From contig NC_072460.1 of the NCBI RefSeq assembly GCF_027596085.1, positions 10,526,231 through 10,590,230 of the forward strand: a stretch of 64,000 bases of DNA, read 5' to 3'. Shown in pieces: positions 1 through 11,245 of this stretch. This DNA comes from Anoplopoma fimbria (Eukaryota > Chordata > Actinopteri > Perciformes > Anoplopomatidae). The notes beneath the pieces were generated by a model. It saw only the letters and a program-made list of their open reading frames with translations, did not search any database and was not told the origin of the DNA. Position 1 is the first letter of the stretch. Each line of letters begins with the position of its first letter. The position numbers were made by a program, and so were the translations under genes.

Positions 1-2610
1 TTTAGTGATTTGGTGTTGCAGCTGGAACTGGTCCAAGAGCTCCAGATGAGACAAATCAAGGATGCATGGTGACAACTTGGAGTGGGGGCTTTATGCGGTA
101 GCAGTCATTGGGTAGTCTTGGGCAAATTAATTTGTCCTTGGCAACCCTGAAATAGACCTACCTTCGTCGGAGCAGTGAGGAGCCACTCCTCCTGTCCCGC
201 TGCTGGACCTCATAAAGACCCTAAACTCTTTTACAAATCTGGCACAAGTGACCTTTGGTTAGAATAAAGGAAATTGCAAAGTTGATGACAGGCCTATGAT
301 GTATGCTGACGGAACTAACAACACTGCAGTATGTCCATCTGAATATCAGGCCCATCATTAAAAGGGATAAAAGTATGATATAATAACAGCTTGTGATAAA
401 TCTGAAAACCCCTTCTTAATGTGCTATATCAACTGGCACTCGCAGTAATTAAAGAGCTCATTAAAGCAAAATTTGATTTGATAAGGAGTCGGACATGCTC
501 TCAGAATTTGAACTCAGAAGGGGGAAAAAAACTTGCAGATATGAACTTGTGAATTGGTTTTCATTTGAAAAAGTAGGACTATCCAGATGGTGAAATAGCG
601 ACTGATTGCTTAATAAGTATTCCAGTCGATCCCAGTGATAAGATCTTGAACATTCATTTCAATTTGTGCCCATTAGGCATAACACCAAGGATCTTCAAGC
701 TACATTAACGGCTGCATATGCTGATATTATGAAGGATCGTTTCAACCTATTACACATTAAATGCTTGGCTTTCCAATTTGCATTTAATTACACTGACAGG
801 AGTACAACAGCTATGTGGCCTCATTTGATAGATTATAAACTAATAGCTTATGCGCTTGATGCACTTTAAAGCGAATCATTGTTTGTCGTTTGTTTTCATT
901 TGTTATCTTTTTTTGCAGCAGCAGAGGAACTGCTAAGCAACTCGTTTCTGACACATTGCCGCTCAGCCTTGTAGGGCCAGAGTACTGAGCAAGAACAATG
1001 ACGAGCAGCAGTTCCTCTGCACCTCAGTCCATCAAGTGATTTGAATCATGTGTTGTGATAACCTCCAAATCAGATGCCCTTTTGGCAATGTGGGTGCAGC
1101 CGTGGGCAGTGATGCCGCACATAAAATGTAACAATAGCTGTCCCAAGGCTATGATATGGAAGGGCATCTTCTGCCACATCATTTCTGGTATGTGAAATAC
1201 ACTCCACTAGTGTTTTTCCTCCCCACTCGATCTATGTCATGATAGCAGCAGAGTTTTGGTGCAAGATTCTCTTGGGTCACTTGATCTTTCCAATGGTCAG
1301 TGATACTGATGACAGGAAGCTATAAAAGGGAATTCTACAGCAGATCAATGTCCACCCGCCAAGGCGAATATACAATAGACCAACAATTGAGGCCAATTAA
1401 TTCATCATTGTCAAATTAAGCATGACTGACAGGGATGCCAAGTGCTGCAGGCAGTGAGCAGCAGCGAGCCATAAGGTCCACAAATCTCCAGTTTTCCCAA
1501 GGCAATAAATCCTACAAATCCACTTTGTTTTTAGTAAAAATTCTGCACTTGAAAGCTCTGAGAGAGTTCTGCAAAACATAACCTGTGTGCATAAAGCAAT
1601 GCCTGGAGGTATTACCTGTAGAAGGGCGGTGGGTGTCCCTGGGCCTCACAGCTAAACACCACCTCTCTTCGATTCTCACCAGGTTGAAGGGGAAAGACCA
1701 CACTGCCAGGTTGTTTGGTGAACACAGGCCTCAGCAAGACTCCGCTTCCTGGATGGGGAAACCAACAAAAACTACATCAGCTTTGATGTCCTTGTGAGCA
1801 TGAAAACCTTCTTTCTTTTTACATTTTTCTGCTGGCAAGCAGATATCTCAGGCTTAGACAGGAAGGAAGCAAGTTGAAAAACAGTGCAGCACAAGATATG
1901 GTTGAATCACTATAACATCTCTGTACAGTGTGGATCCATGTGAGCAGAGCCCATGAGCATTTTTCATATTAGTCGTAAAAGAGCTGTGAGATCCCCCAAG
2001 AACTGCATAATCAGCTGGTAACCTTCATAAAACTTTAATGCAAACATCTGAATGTACAGACTTGTCAAAGGCACACCGCGCTTCAGCAAAATTTAATTTA
2101 AACCCTTCAAACTTATCACCACTTTCCCAGGGGATGTCATCCAATAGGAAATTTGAAATTAAATGCCACAACAAATGCTGATAGTATTAGGGTCTCATTT
2201 TAAATCGGCCCCTCTCATTTGAGCCATCTACATGGTGCCCTGTGTGACTCAGATGGAGAAAAGCCAATGATTTCCTAGATTGGAGGAAAAATGCTTGAGA
2301 GAAGGGTTGTTATCATTCCTGAAATACAAAAATATAAATATTGTGCTTTTTCCAAATAGTTTGTATTCCACTGCCTCAGAACAAAAACAAACTCCCTTTA
2401 TTCTAAATTTCATCCTACTACTTATTGTTTTTGTGCACGTTTGGGGAACACATTCTCTGAAGGCCATGTCTATAATTAAATAAAAACACACAATTATAAT
2501 ATGTTATAATCTACCTATAGCACGTTATCATTTTAGTTAGAAGCACTCATAAATATGCACAATGCTTTATAACAATATTTATAAAATCAGCACACAACAC
2601 AACCACAACT
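1..2610. other. Non-coding, probably part of a contactin intron
   Basis: No credible gene. Short frames here lack family resemblance. Two splice-like spots at the left edge (a plus-strand acceptor near 20-21 and a minus-strand donor GAAG|GTAGGT near 164) do not yield exons that continue the phase-1 frame of the contactin-like exon. Confidence 0.4.
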
Positions 2611-2618
2611 TCATAATT

Positions 2619-2956
2619 GCTGGTCATTCACTGACATTTTTTGTCGTTGCAAGAATCATATATTATATTTCCCATAGTTGTATATGCATTATAATCACTG
2701 TTATAATGTGATTACAATGTGATTATAATGTGATAATAAGTCACTATACGTGGTAATTTTATGTTAAACGTAAAGCAAAACGTGTGTTGTTCTTGCATAG
2801 ATTTAACATTATTTTACAATGACGACTTTTGATCCGATATAATGCATTAAAGCAATTATTATAATGCATTATAAAATTAATATAATGTATTAAAGCTATA
2901 GGAATTATAATACACTATGATCCTTGCATCAACAAAAATGTCAGTGAGTGACCAGC
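2619..2956. mobile_element. Non-autonomous TIR DNA element, hAT-like by 8-bp flanks
   Basis: The two ends are inverted copies of each other over about 41 bases: the left end starts GCTGGTCATTCACTGACATT, and the reverse complement of the right end starts GCTGGTCACTCACTGACATT, with one indel and a few changes further in. The element is flanked by TCATAATT (2611-2618) and TAATAATT (2957-2964), 7 of 8 identical, which suits an 8-bp hAT target duplication. The 338-bp interior has no coding capacity and is full of short TATAATG/ATTATAATG repeats. I do not recognise the family by name. Confidence 0.75.
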
Positions 2957-2964
2957 TAATAATT

Positions 2965-4856
2965 AGTCATATAAAATGTTTTCTAATGTGATTATTGTTA
3001 CAAGTCATTATGAATATTACTGAGTACTTACAAATTCAATAATACAGTGAATTATACAGTGCAATACAGGAGATTATTAACAACTCACAATCATGTGATG
3101 TTCTGCAAGGAAGAAATACTTTTAGAAATACAATATAGCACAGCAAATAGACTAGTACCATAACTCTAACTATGAGTGATATATAGCATTGTTGATTCAT
3201 TGTCTTTGTAAGAACAAAAAAAAAGACAGCAGCATGTCAAGTGTGACATTTGTTTCCTTGTTAATTACCAAGGTACAATAAAGAATGTCTGTTGTGAAAG
3301 CAAAGCCCACAGTAACAGTGACCCATGGGGAAGTCAACTCTTCGCTGAAGTAAACATTTCTTACTGAGAGGGAAGAGAATTAATATGGATTTGTCAGAAT
3401 GCATTTGCATTTCTGTAATGACAAAGAAGTGGGAAGATTCTGTAGGTAGGGTAACAAATGTATATGAGAGGCAGGTATCCTTTTCAAGTCTGTGGCGCCA
3501 TGGGAGTACAGGTTTATCCTCAAGACTGAAAATAACTCTCGGAGAGGGTGGGGATGTTTGACAAGGGACCTTGTACGCTGATTGTTCCTCTCCGCAAGGA
3601 TAAACCTCTCAGAAAGTTACACAGAATAAAAGGCCGCCTAATTATAATCTTTGTTAGATGAAGCATGTCCCTCGAAGCAGCTTTGAAAGATGATTGATTA
3701 TCAGAAGACACCTCTTCCATACTCAAACACAAATCTTCACACTTGTTGTCCACAAACTTGGATGATTAAGCCTGCAATAAACATGAGATGAATTGCTGTG
3801 CCTTATTACGTTGATAAATGAGTCCAGTCATCAAATCACAAACATTTGCATACTGCATTGTATGTATTTTTTTAAACATGCTTAAATTCAGCTGGGAACC
3901 CTCAAACATTATCCAGCCTTTTAGTTATTAATTAGCACTTTAAGTCACAACAATTCAAAAGCTAGAACCCAAAGACAAATCATTCGATTCAAAATGTATG
4001 TTTCATATTCCAAATAACTATAGATTTTTAACTAATCATATTAACTAATCAATTTTACACAAACAGATCAGTATTTGTGTGTCCATTCTATCTTGTGAGT
4101 TTGATCTCCCATGTGCATATAACCCAAACGGTGATCTTGCCTTCCCTGCAATTCAGTGTTTGGATAACCCTGTTAAACAGTAAAGGTTTCATTAATCATG
4201 TAAGGAAGGGGTTTACTACAGAGAATAAGACTGATGATGTCTCTAACCCAATGAGATCTTTAAAAAAGGTATTTATTCACATATTTGAAGGAGTTGCGTT
4301 GCATTGTATTGCATTGTTACTGTATATATGGCACAATTGTTGCAATTCACTGTTCAAGTGTAGCAATAATAAAAGTAACAACTTTGGTTGAAAAAGTAAT
4401 AATATTTTAATAAATGGGTTTGTTTTCTATTGTAAACAATTGCCATACTGTTGTTGTTTTATGAATAGTTGCTGTATTATTCAGGGTTATTACAGCAGTT
4501 TTGTGGCAACTCAATGAATGCATGGAAACTGAAAAGAAAATGAACTGCTCTGGCTCATCCTCAACTTATTTTTATGACCAACTGATTAAGAATATGGCAA
4601 AAATAGTGTTTAAGAGCAGTGAGTGATTCATGGTGCTTATTTAATGTGTTGGACCTCACACTTATCACTTGCGCCCTGCTGTTGCTATGCTTAAAGCACA
4701 AACAACCACTCAACACAACCACTTGCATTACTATATATACAACCACAAGCAAACACCCTAATCATGCTGAACCATGTCTGTCAGAACATTTTTGCCTTGG
4801 TGTGCATTGCACTAACAATCAATCCCTAAAACGACTGCATTGCAGAAACCTAACTC
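2965..4856. other. Non-coding, nothing recognised
   Basis: AT-rich sequence with no convincing exon or repeat. The 104-codon frame at 4077-4391 has no recognisable domain and ordinary non-coding composition. Confidence 0.4.
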
Positions 4857-5089
4857 GGGGCGGCTGTGGCACATGAGGTAGAGCGCTTGTCCCGTAACCA
4901 CAAGGTTGGTGGTTCAAACCCCTCTACCGGCAACATGCTGAGGTGTCCTTGAGCAAGACACCTAACCCCAAGTTGCTCCCCGGGCGCTTCATTGCAGCCC
5001 ACTGCTCCTCCGGGATGGGTTAAAAGCAGAGAAATAATTTCCCCATTGTGGGACTAATAAAGGATTGATTATTATTATTATTATTATTA
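4857..5089 (+). mobile_element. tRNA-derived SINE
   Basis: The 5' part is tRNA-like, with a degenerate A box (TGGCACATGAGG, 4867-4878) and a clear B box (GGTTCAAACCC, 4911-4921), the RNA polymerase III internal promoter. A tRNA-unrelated body follows (GTGTCCTTGAGCAAGACACC near 4944), a phrase I recognise from widespread spiny-rayed fish SINEs. The 3' end reads GGGACTAATAAAGGATT and then an (ATT)n tail to about 5089. The sequence lacks a proper anticodon-arm fold and acceptor-stem pairing, so it is not a functional tRNA gene. The copy is close to full length. Confidence 0.85.
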
Positions 5090-5126
5090 ACTCAATGCAC
5101 CTTTCAACTAGAAAGGTGCATTGAGT
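5090..5126. repeat. Perfect 16-bp inverted repeat with 5-base loop
   Basis: ACTCAATGCACCTTTC (5090-5105), loop AACTA, then the exact reverse complement at 5111-5126. It abuts the SINE tail and can extrude as a hairpin. Confidence 0.9.
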
Positions 5127-7582
5127 AGAGTGCAGATCTCCACCAGGTGTGTCTGCAACCACAATTGTAGTATAAAACACTGCAGTGGTAGCTCCATTAG
5201 CTGTTAGCGGTTAACCAATGCAGTGCAGCAGCTGAGAGGTACTCAGTAGTGTTAACTGGTAGTTCCATTAGATGCTAGCCAAACACATCCTCCAAAACAA
5301 TAACAGTGTTCAAACTGTTTTCACCCCACTGTGTCTCAGGGGACAGTGTAGCGGTTGGGGGTCGTAGAAGCACTGAGCTGTGTTAACACTAGAGGCCCCT
5401 ACTGGCCAGGGGTCAGTTAATAGTTGTGAGTGAGGCGTAAGCAGGCAGTCAATGGCAGTATATAACAGGCTATAAAAGCTGTTCTGAGAAGGTGTGAGTT
5501 ACCCCAACCAAGAGAGGTCCTTGAGCATGCAGCCGTAACTTGCCATTCCAAATATTGTGCAGCTTGCAAGAATAGCCTTGAACAGAGATAAAAAAGGTGC
5601 ACACTGATTCCGTTACAGACGTACAGACGCACACAGGCAAACACAGCAACCGAAGACATAACCTCTCCCCAGGCTGTAATACAAATGTAATCAACATAGA
5701 TATTTGCTTGCAGCCAATACTCCTGGTTATGGCAGCACTGAACTGACCTGATCTTTGGTTAGAACCATGGCAACTGTTAGCCTATAATAATGGTGACTAA
5801 GTGTCAGAATAATGAGAAGGGATTGAGCTCTGGAGGCTGTGCCTGGGGGCTCAGCTCAAACTGATGCAAACTCTCTGAAACTCTTTCGTTGCCTTCACAG
5901 GAGGGAACGTAAGATGCAGTAAAAAAAAGCAGAATAATTTTCTTGCTTGCTTTTGTGGTTACAGTGCAACACACTACGTCAGACTGAGATCTACAGGTCT
6001 GGGACATTGAGGGATTTTTCTTTTTACAGGAATTTTCAAATTTTGGTGGCTTTACCGTCACCTTAACCAGACAGTAGATGCATACTGGAAAGACATCTGG
6101 TAAACGTTTACAATTTTAAATCAACATGGACACTCCAATTGACAGATTGGGGGGAATCAAGAAATTATGTTGAAATCAGAATATCAGAATCTGATGGCAG
6201 ATCCAACACTGAGCACCCCAGAGCACAGACAGCAAAATAATGATAAGAAAGTTCAGAGAAGTATACTGATCGAGAATCCGAACAGAAAGTTGACTGCACA
6301 ATGGCGCAGGGCAGAGATGGAGGTCATAATGAAAGGGTCTTTAAAGAAAGTGGGCCGCCTGCACTCATATCTGTCACCTGCTGCCAGATGCAGCCGTTTT
6401 TTTGAAGGCTCTTCAGACAACACAAGACTCAGCATCGGAGCACAAGTGCAAGGCAGAGGGAGCTGTTTAGGAGGCTGAAATAAAAACTAATCTCAAATTC
6501 AATACTAGCTGACAGCAAATGAATTCCTCCAGCTTACCTCAGCATGAATAAACAGGCACATGGGGAGTCGGCTGTGGGGGAGGTATCGGTCGTTTGTGAG
6601 GTCCCAAATCCATTCGTTTCAGCTCAGGGTTTTATGCATCAAATAAAAAAAAAGCCAATCTTGCTTTTTAAAGCATCTTTCCCTTCTGTCCAGGCCGATA
6701 AGGTGCACCTTTAAGGTCTCTCATTCAGGGGCAGAAAATGTTACTCCAGAGCAGAAGGAATGTTTGGGTTGTTTTGAGCAAAGTATGGATTCAATCACAA
6801 TCCTCCAAATATTTGAAATATGTGTGGAGCCTTTTTTTGAAGGCCCTTGAAATATAGCAAAATTGAACTATAAGCAATAAAACCATTAATATGTTGTAAA
6901 AAAAAAAAAAAAAAAAAAAAAAAGAAAAAGGTTAAATAATGATTTGTGGACACATTATTGAGATTCCAGTACTTAAGAAGTCGTGAGAAGATATGTTAGA
7001 AACACATAATAAAAAAATAGCACAACTAATACAAAATGTTTTATCCCATTCTTTACTGCTATGACTATCAGCTAGGGTGTACTGTACAGTACTGCAGACT
7101 CTCGTTAATTAAATTAATTACATTTTCAGCGCCACAGTCTGTAAGGAGAGGAATGTGGCCAACACATTCCCAACCGTGTCACACCATTCTCAAGCTAATC
7201 AAAGCTAGTGCATCTGAAATTCAATAACACTCTTGTATCCAAGGTATCCAATCCCATGTTCACTGGGGAAACACATAACTGATTCAACTCCATTTGTGGG
7301 AAAGGCAAATTAAAGCTATTTCTTGTTGAATGTCTACATAAACCCAGAAACATATTGCTTCTGAGAATGCCATTCGTCTTCTAATTGTAGTAATATTGCA
7401 ACCGTTTCCTCCTCAAGATTTGTTAGAAGGTTATTTATCACTTACCTACTGCTATGGTCTGCACTAATGGAAACATTCATCATGGTTTAGAACTGTAACA
7501 TGTTTCCAACTATAGTAACTTACAAAATGCTTTATTTGACCATTAGTAGTTCCTGCCTTGAAAATGCAGTTTGGATTCCTGT
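5127..7582. other. Non-coding; one poly(A) run
   Basis: No gene is supported. An imperfect repeated phrase (GGTAGCTCCATTAGCTGTTAGC near 5188, GGTAGTTCCATTAGATGCTAGC near 5259) hints at an old local duplication. A 26-base A tract lies at 6898-6923; no retroelement body is recognisable upstream of it. Confidence 0.4.
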
Positions 7583-7911
7583 ACTAGGGCTGCAATTTAC
7601 GAATTTTTTTGATTAATCTGCCGATTAATCTCTAAATTAATTGATTAATCAATTGGTATAAAATGTCAGAAAACTTTGAAAAATGTCCATTCCGGTTTTC
7701 AATGCAAAGTGATGTTGTTTTGTCAGGCCAGAACCCCAAGCTTTCAGTTTAATATCATGTAAGACAGAAAAAAAAACTGTGAATCTCCAATTTTGAGAGG
7801 CTGAAAACAGCATTTTCTGCTATTTTTGCACCAAAAGTTTCTCAGTAACGATTAATCAAAAAAAGGTGTTGATTGACTAATCAATTAGTCAGCTAATCGT
7901 TCTCACACTAA
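7583..7911. mobile_element. hAT-like MITE, copy 1 (AGGGCTGCAA... family)
   Basis: Starts CTAGGGCTGCAATTTACGAA and carries the family's hallmark runs of GATTAATC/ATTAATTG at both ends (7611-7653 and 7850-7900). Between them lie the phrases TATAAAATGTCAGAAAA and AAAATGTCCATTCCG, known from a very common teleost non-autonomous element. The right end is worn (GCTAATCGTTCTCACAC). There is no coding capacity. The superfamily assignment comes from memory of the family. Confidence 0.75.
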
Positions 7912-9378
7912 AAATATCTCTTATCCAATGTAACATAGATCCCATAAATACTATCCAAAATATCATTTTATTTTGTCAACCACCACAACACACACTTTTA
8001 CCCTCTCTTATTAAGCTACTGTGAGTCAATTATCGTTAAGTAATCTTTACAGAATAATAAGGTCAACATCAGAAGACACTGACATATGCCAGTAAAAGCA
8101 GCTCACAGCAGTTCTCCAGTCTATAGGGATGTATCCTGATACTAATACTGTATATACTGCTGTTTAATTGATAGTGATGTATTTACAAGAAAAACTACAC
8201 AGTACAGATTCATTACTAAAGCTCTATAATTAATACTCTACACAAACACATTTAAATTGGAGGATTTTTCAACCCTGGATGAAAAGGCAAAAACACAGCC
8301 AGCTATGGGAGGAAGATTCACTGGGGAATATTCCACATCTTCACATATACAGAACTTCAAAGGCGCAATAAAATCCTTGCTTAAGGATTCCTAAAAGGCT
8401 TTGCCATGTTCTGATGAATCAAGTAAGTCAATATTTGAAAACGCCCATCGTCTCTGGGATGCACACAGAAAAAGTAAAAAGTAGTTCCAGGAAACTATAA
8501 TGCTGGCCAGAAGCAGCCCTTCATTAAAATGAATTTAGGGATGGAAAATTCTAAGTAATGTCTTGTGAGTATTTATTTGGGGTGACCACTGGCTGTGTCA
8601 TATTAAAAAAGGACAGGTTCACATTTATACAAGTCATACCTAAAAATATACTTGCACCACCATAAGTACAGTTTTCAAAATCCATTTTAATCAGAACAAA
8701 GACTTGGGATTTTGTCCTCCATTAATTTGTATTACATTAGGAAAGGATATCTTCACAACCTGTATGGTCGCCTACAGCGAAGAGTGACAAATAAGGCATA
8801 TAGTGTGCATGTAGTCATGTCAGTATTGTATTAAGGTAGACTTATAAAATGTGGATTTATCCTTTAAGGCATACAGGATTCCAGTTGCACAACCAAAAAC
8901 TCAACTCATGATGAAATGAAACTGTCACACCAGCATTTTATTGTTTTGTTTTTGTGACTTGTTGAATAATTAGTTCTGATTGGCCAATAAGAACATCTAC
9001 TCTCTACTAAAACTGTTGACAACCACTTAACTAACCATGGTAGATTTTTCCCATATTAATTCTGAATTGTTCTCAAAGCACAAAACATTTGATTGCATGT
9101 TTAGACCCTTAGCAGGAATCTTACTGGAATTGTTTAATAATTTCTGTTTCCAGTGTCGCTAAATTTTAGCCCTTGGATGCAAACTACAGATGTTTCTTGG
9201 ACTGCACTCCTGCAGCTGCTATTAAATTCAGAGAGCTTGTTGTAAAATGTTTTGAAATCAAAATCTTTGCATCAACTGATTTAAGTTTTTAGCAAGTGGT
9301 TGTGTAGTAAAATGGAATATGTACAGCAAGCTTAACAGCAGGGTTTTTTTTCCCTTTATGACCTATTGCTGTAAACTG

Positions 9379-9426
<48 letters not shown>

Positions 9427-11101
9427 TTTATTTTTTTCAATATTGCAGTTTGTTAACAGAAATTCAATCTCCATTCTCCAGTCTTTACAGACAATGAGTC
9501 ACTCTCTAAGAATAAAAGCAGCCTTCTTGGTTATACATCTTTGTGAGCAAGTTCTACAAACCAGGTTGACAAAACCCCTTCTGACTGTTGACCCAATGCT
9601 GGAATTGGCTTTCTGTGTGAAGGTTAGCTGTACATGTGTCTTCTTTGCTCCCTCGCTCTCTCTCTCCCTTACCCACTCATTCACACTAACATACATCCAG
9701 AGCACGCCCCTGCCTCGGGCCGTTCAGACCCTGTGGGAGCAATGGGGGGAGAGCTGGTTAACTTCAGATGAACTCGCTATGGGAGTGACTTCCTCTTGGC
9801 CCTATTGCTCTCCCACACAGTCGATGCCTACTGAAAGAAAACAAAAACGTGTCTGAGTCCGGATAAATAAACTACCTAGAAGCACAGATCTAACTTCCTC
9901 ACACTAGCTCTCGCCCCCCAGTATGGCAGTTCTGCATACTAAAATGCTTATCAAGAACACAGAGGCTTTCGAGGTCTATCGTTATATTGCGCCATGCTTG
10001 TCTTGCAAGCAGAGCATATGTAATGTAACCCCTTACTAAATATTAATGCTAACTTACTCTGTTATACCAACTGTTAGTGTGAGCCTCAAGAGTGAGGCAA
10101 GGGCTGTGCAACACAATGCTTTTCACAAACCATTTTCCCTCCGCCCCTCAGTTAAGCACTAATTTGCATTGAATAAATAACCCTGAATGTGGTTTCTGCA
10201 CCTCATGGCTGCAAGAGTACATTTTGTGACTGGGATCTTTTGTTCAGATTGCAGATTTGAATTGTGTCCTTGAAGCTGTCCGTCTGAGATCAAGACTGTC
10301 AGGTTTATGGCAGGATTCCACCGATGTTGAGGACATTCTCTTGTCTGTATATTTAACAGAACGCTAACGTTGGACATGATATGTGATCCAGACTCGTGGT
10401 GTAGATGCTAATCCTATGGTGAGTTACAGTTCCATGAGGAAGGCCTTGTTAGACATCCACTGATTATTTTAGGTCCCAGCTGTGAGGAGGGGCTGCTGAT
10501 TTGGAGCAAGGCAACATGAAAGATTACTCATTCCTCAAGATACTGTGCTCATGCGACAAAGCCCTTATTCATCTTGTTCTCATCTTCAGACTCTGACATT
10601 GTGAAGAGAACTAGCATTTGACCCTTAATGTTTTGTAAGGAAGGAAAATTAGGTCTCTCATTAAAAGCAAGATCAATGACAAGATTTCTGCACTACTGCC
10701 AGTGCAATCTCAATTAGAGTAACAATTGAGGGTCTCCTTAAAATGAATGACTACACATTCAACGGCTAGATAGGGACTGTCTTTCAGAGATAGAAAGCGT
10801 ATTCTTCTTTCAACAGGATGCACTGACGGTGGGAAAGAAGAAAAAAAAGAGATCATTGCTATGCAGAACTGAAGGAATGTTGATTTGCTGCCTTGAGCTG
10901 ACAACAAGGTGAACCTTTCCTACCATTTGTAAAAATTGGAGGAGAGCTTTGGGCGCTCTTTGCCATAAAATATTTTTCGTTTTCCATGTTACTTTTAAGT
11001 GCCATCTGTTCTGTATGCCTCGCAAAATAAAAATCTATAAATAACAATTCATAACTCCTATGCTAACGACATGAAAAAAATGCTTGTTTAGGGGGGCTTA
11101 C
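7912..11101. other. Non-coding, proposed contactin intron 2
   Basis: AT-rich with no supported exon. It contains the TA microsatellite at 9384-9423. The 137-codon frame at 9443-9856 crosses a CT-rich low-complexity stretch and shows no domain. Confidence 0.4.
9384..9423. repeat. (TA)n microsatellite
   Basis: About 20 uninterrupted TA units; easily melted and likely length-polymorphic. Confidence 0.95.
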
Positions 11102-11156
11102 CTGCCAGGCACTCCACCAATGACAGCAGAAGTATAAGTTTCCATAGCAACTCCAT
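11102..11156 (-). CDS. First coding exon (signal peptide) of a contactin-family gene, cntn3/4/6-like
   Basis: Read on the minus strand, an ATG at 11156 opens MELLWKLILLLSLVECLA plus the first base of a Gly codon, then meets a consensus donor, CAG|GTAAGC, at 11102/11101, so the intron is phase 1. The peptide is a classic signal sequence: a Lys at position 6, an Ile/Leu-rich core at 7-14, and a small-residue cleavage region (Cys-Leu-Ala-Gly). Contactins are GPI-anchored neuronal adhesion proteins with six Ig and four FNIII domains. From memory, the human CNTN3, CNTN4 and CNTN6 signal exons are also 19 residues, carry Trp at position 5, and share about 9, 9 and 11 residues with this one. That supports the family but does not choose the paralogue. 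I could not find the next exon (Ig1) in 1-11101; introns here are very large in contactin genes. Alternative: another secreted or membrane protein with a similar leader. The exon itself is well supported; the family name is a good inference. Confidence 0.68.
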
Positions 11157-11245
11157 TTTAATAGTCTCAGGTCAATACAAGCTCACATCAAATCACAGGT
11201 GTGTAGAATCCTGGCTTTGTCTTTTCCAGCACTTTCCCCGTTCTT
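11157..11245 (-). other. 5' UTR part of the signal-peptide exon, with acceptor
   Basis: On the minus strand the bases just upstream of 11245 form a long pyrimidine tract ending TTTTCATTTGACAG, a good 3' splice site. The exon then runs 89 bases to the ATG at 11156. It contains one upstream ATG at 11186-11188, followed at once by TGA (11183-11185). The total exon length (144 bases, 11102-11245) is ordinary for an internal exon. The acceptor implies a non-coding exon further upstream, as contactin genes have. Confidence 0.62.
11183..11188 (-). promoter_or_regulatory. Start-stop upstream ORF (ATGTGA)
   Basis: On the minus strand, an ATG directly followed by TGA lies 26 bases before the main ATG of the contactin-like exon. 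Start-stop elements of this kind are known to stall ribosomes and lower downstream translation in some mRNAs. Here the element is seen directly but its effect is inference, and it only matters if the exon is transcribed as proposed. Confidence 0.35.

Noticed and set aside
1..80. Plus-strand acceptor-like GTGTTGCAG followed by LELVQELQMRQIKDAW
   Set aside because: Stops after 16 codons with no donor; on the strand opposite to the contactin-like gene.
164..252. Minus-strand exon-like segment with donor GAAG|GTAGGT
   Set aside because: No frame from a plausible acceptor continues the phase-1 contactin reading frame without a stop, and the open frame (VTCARFVKEF...) resembles nothing I know.
4857..4930. 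Possible tRNA gene
   Set aside because: Has A and B boxes but no consistent cloverleaf, and continues into a SINE body and tail.
10159..10377. Minus-strand frame with CPQHRWNPAINLT, faintly like an Ig-domain W region
   Set aside because: No flanking splice sites, wrong spacing to an Ig cysteine, and no contactin Ig1 residues around it.
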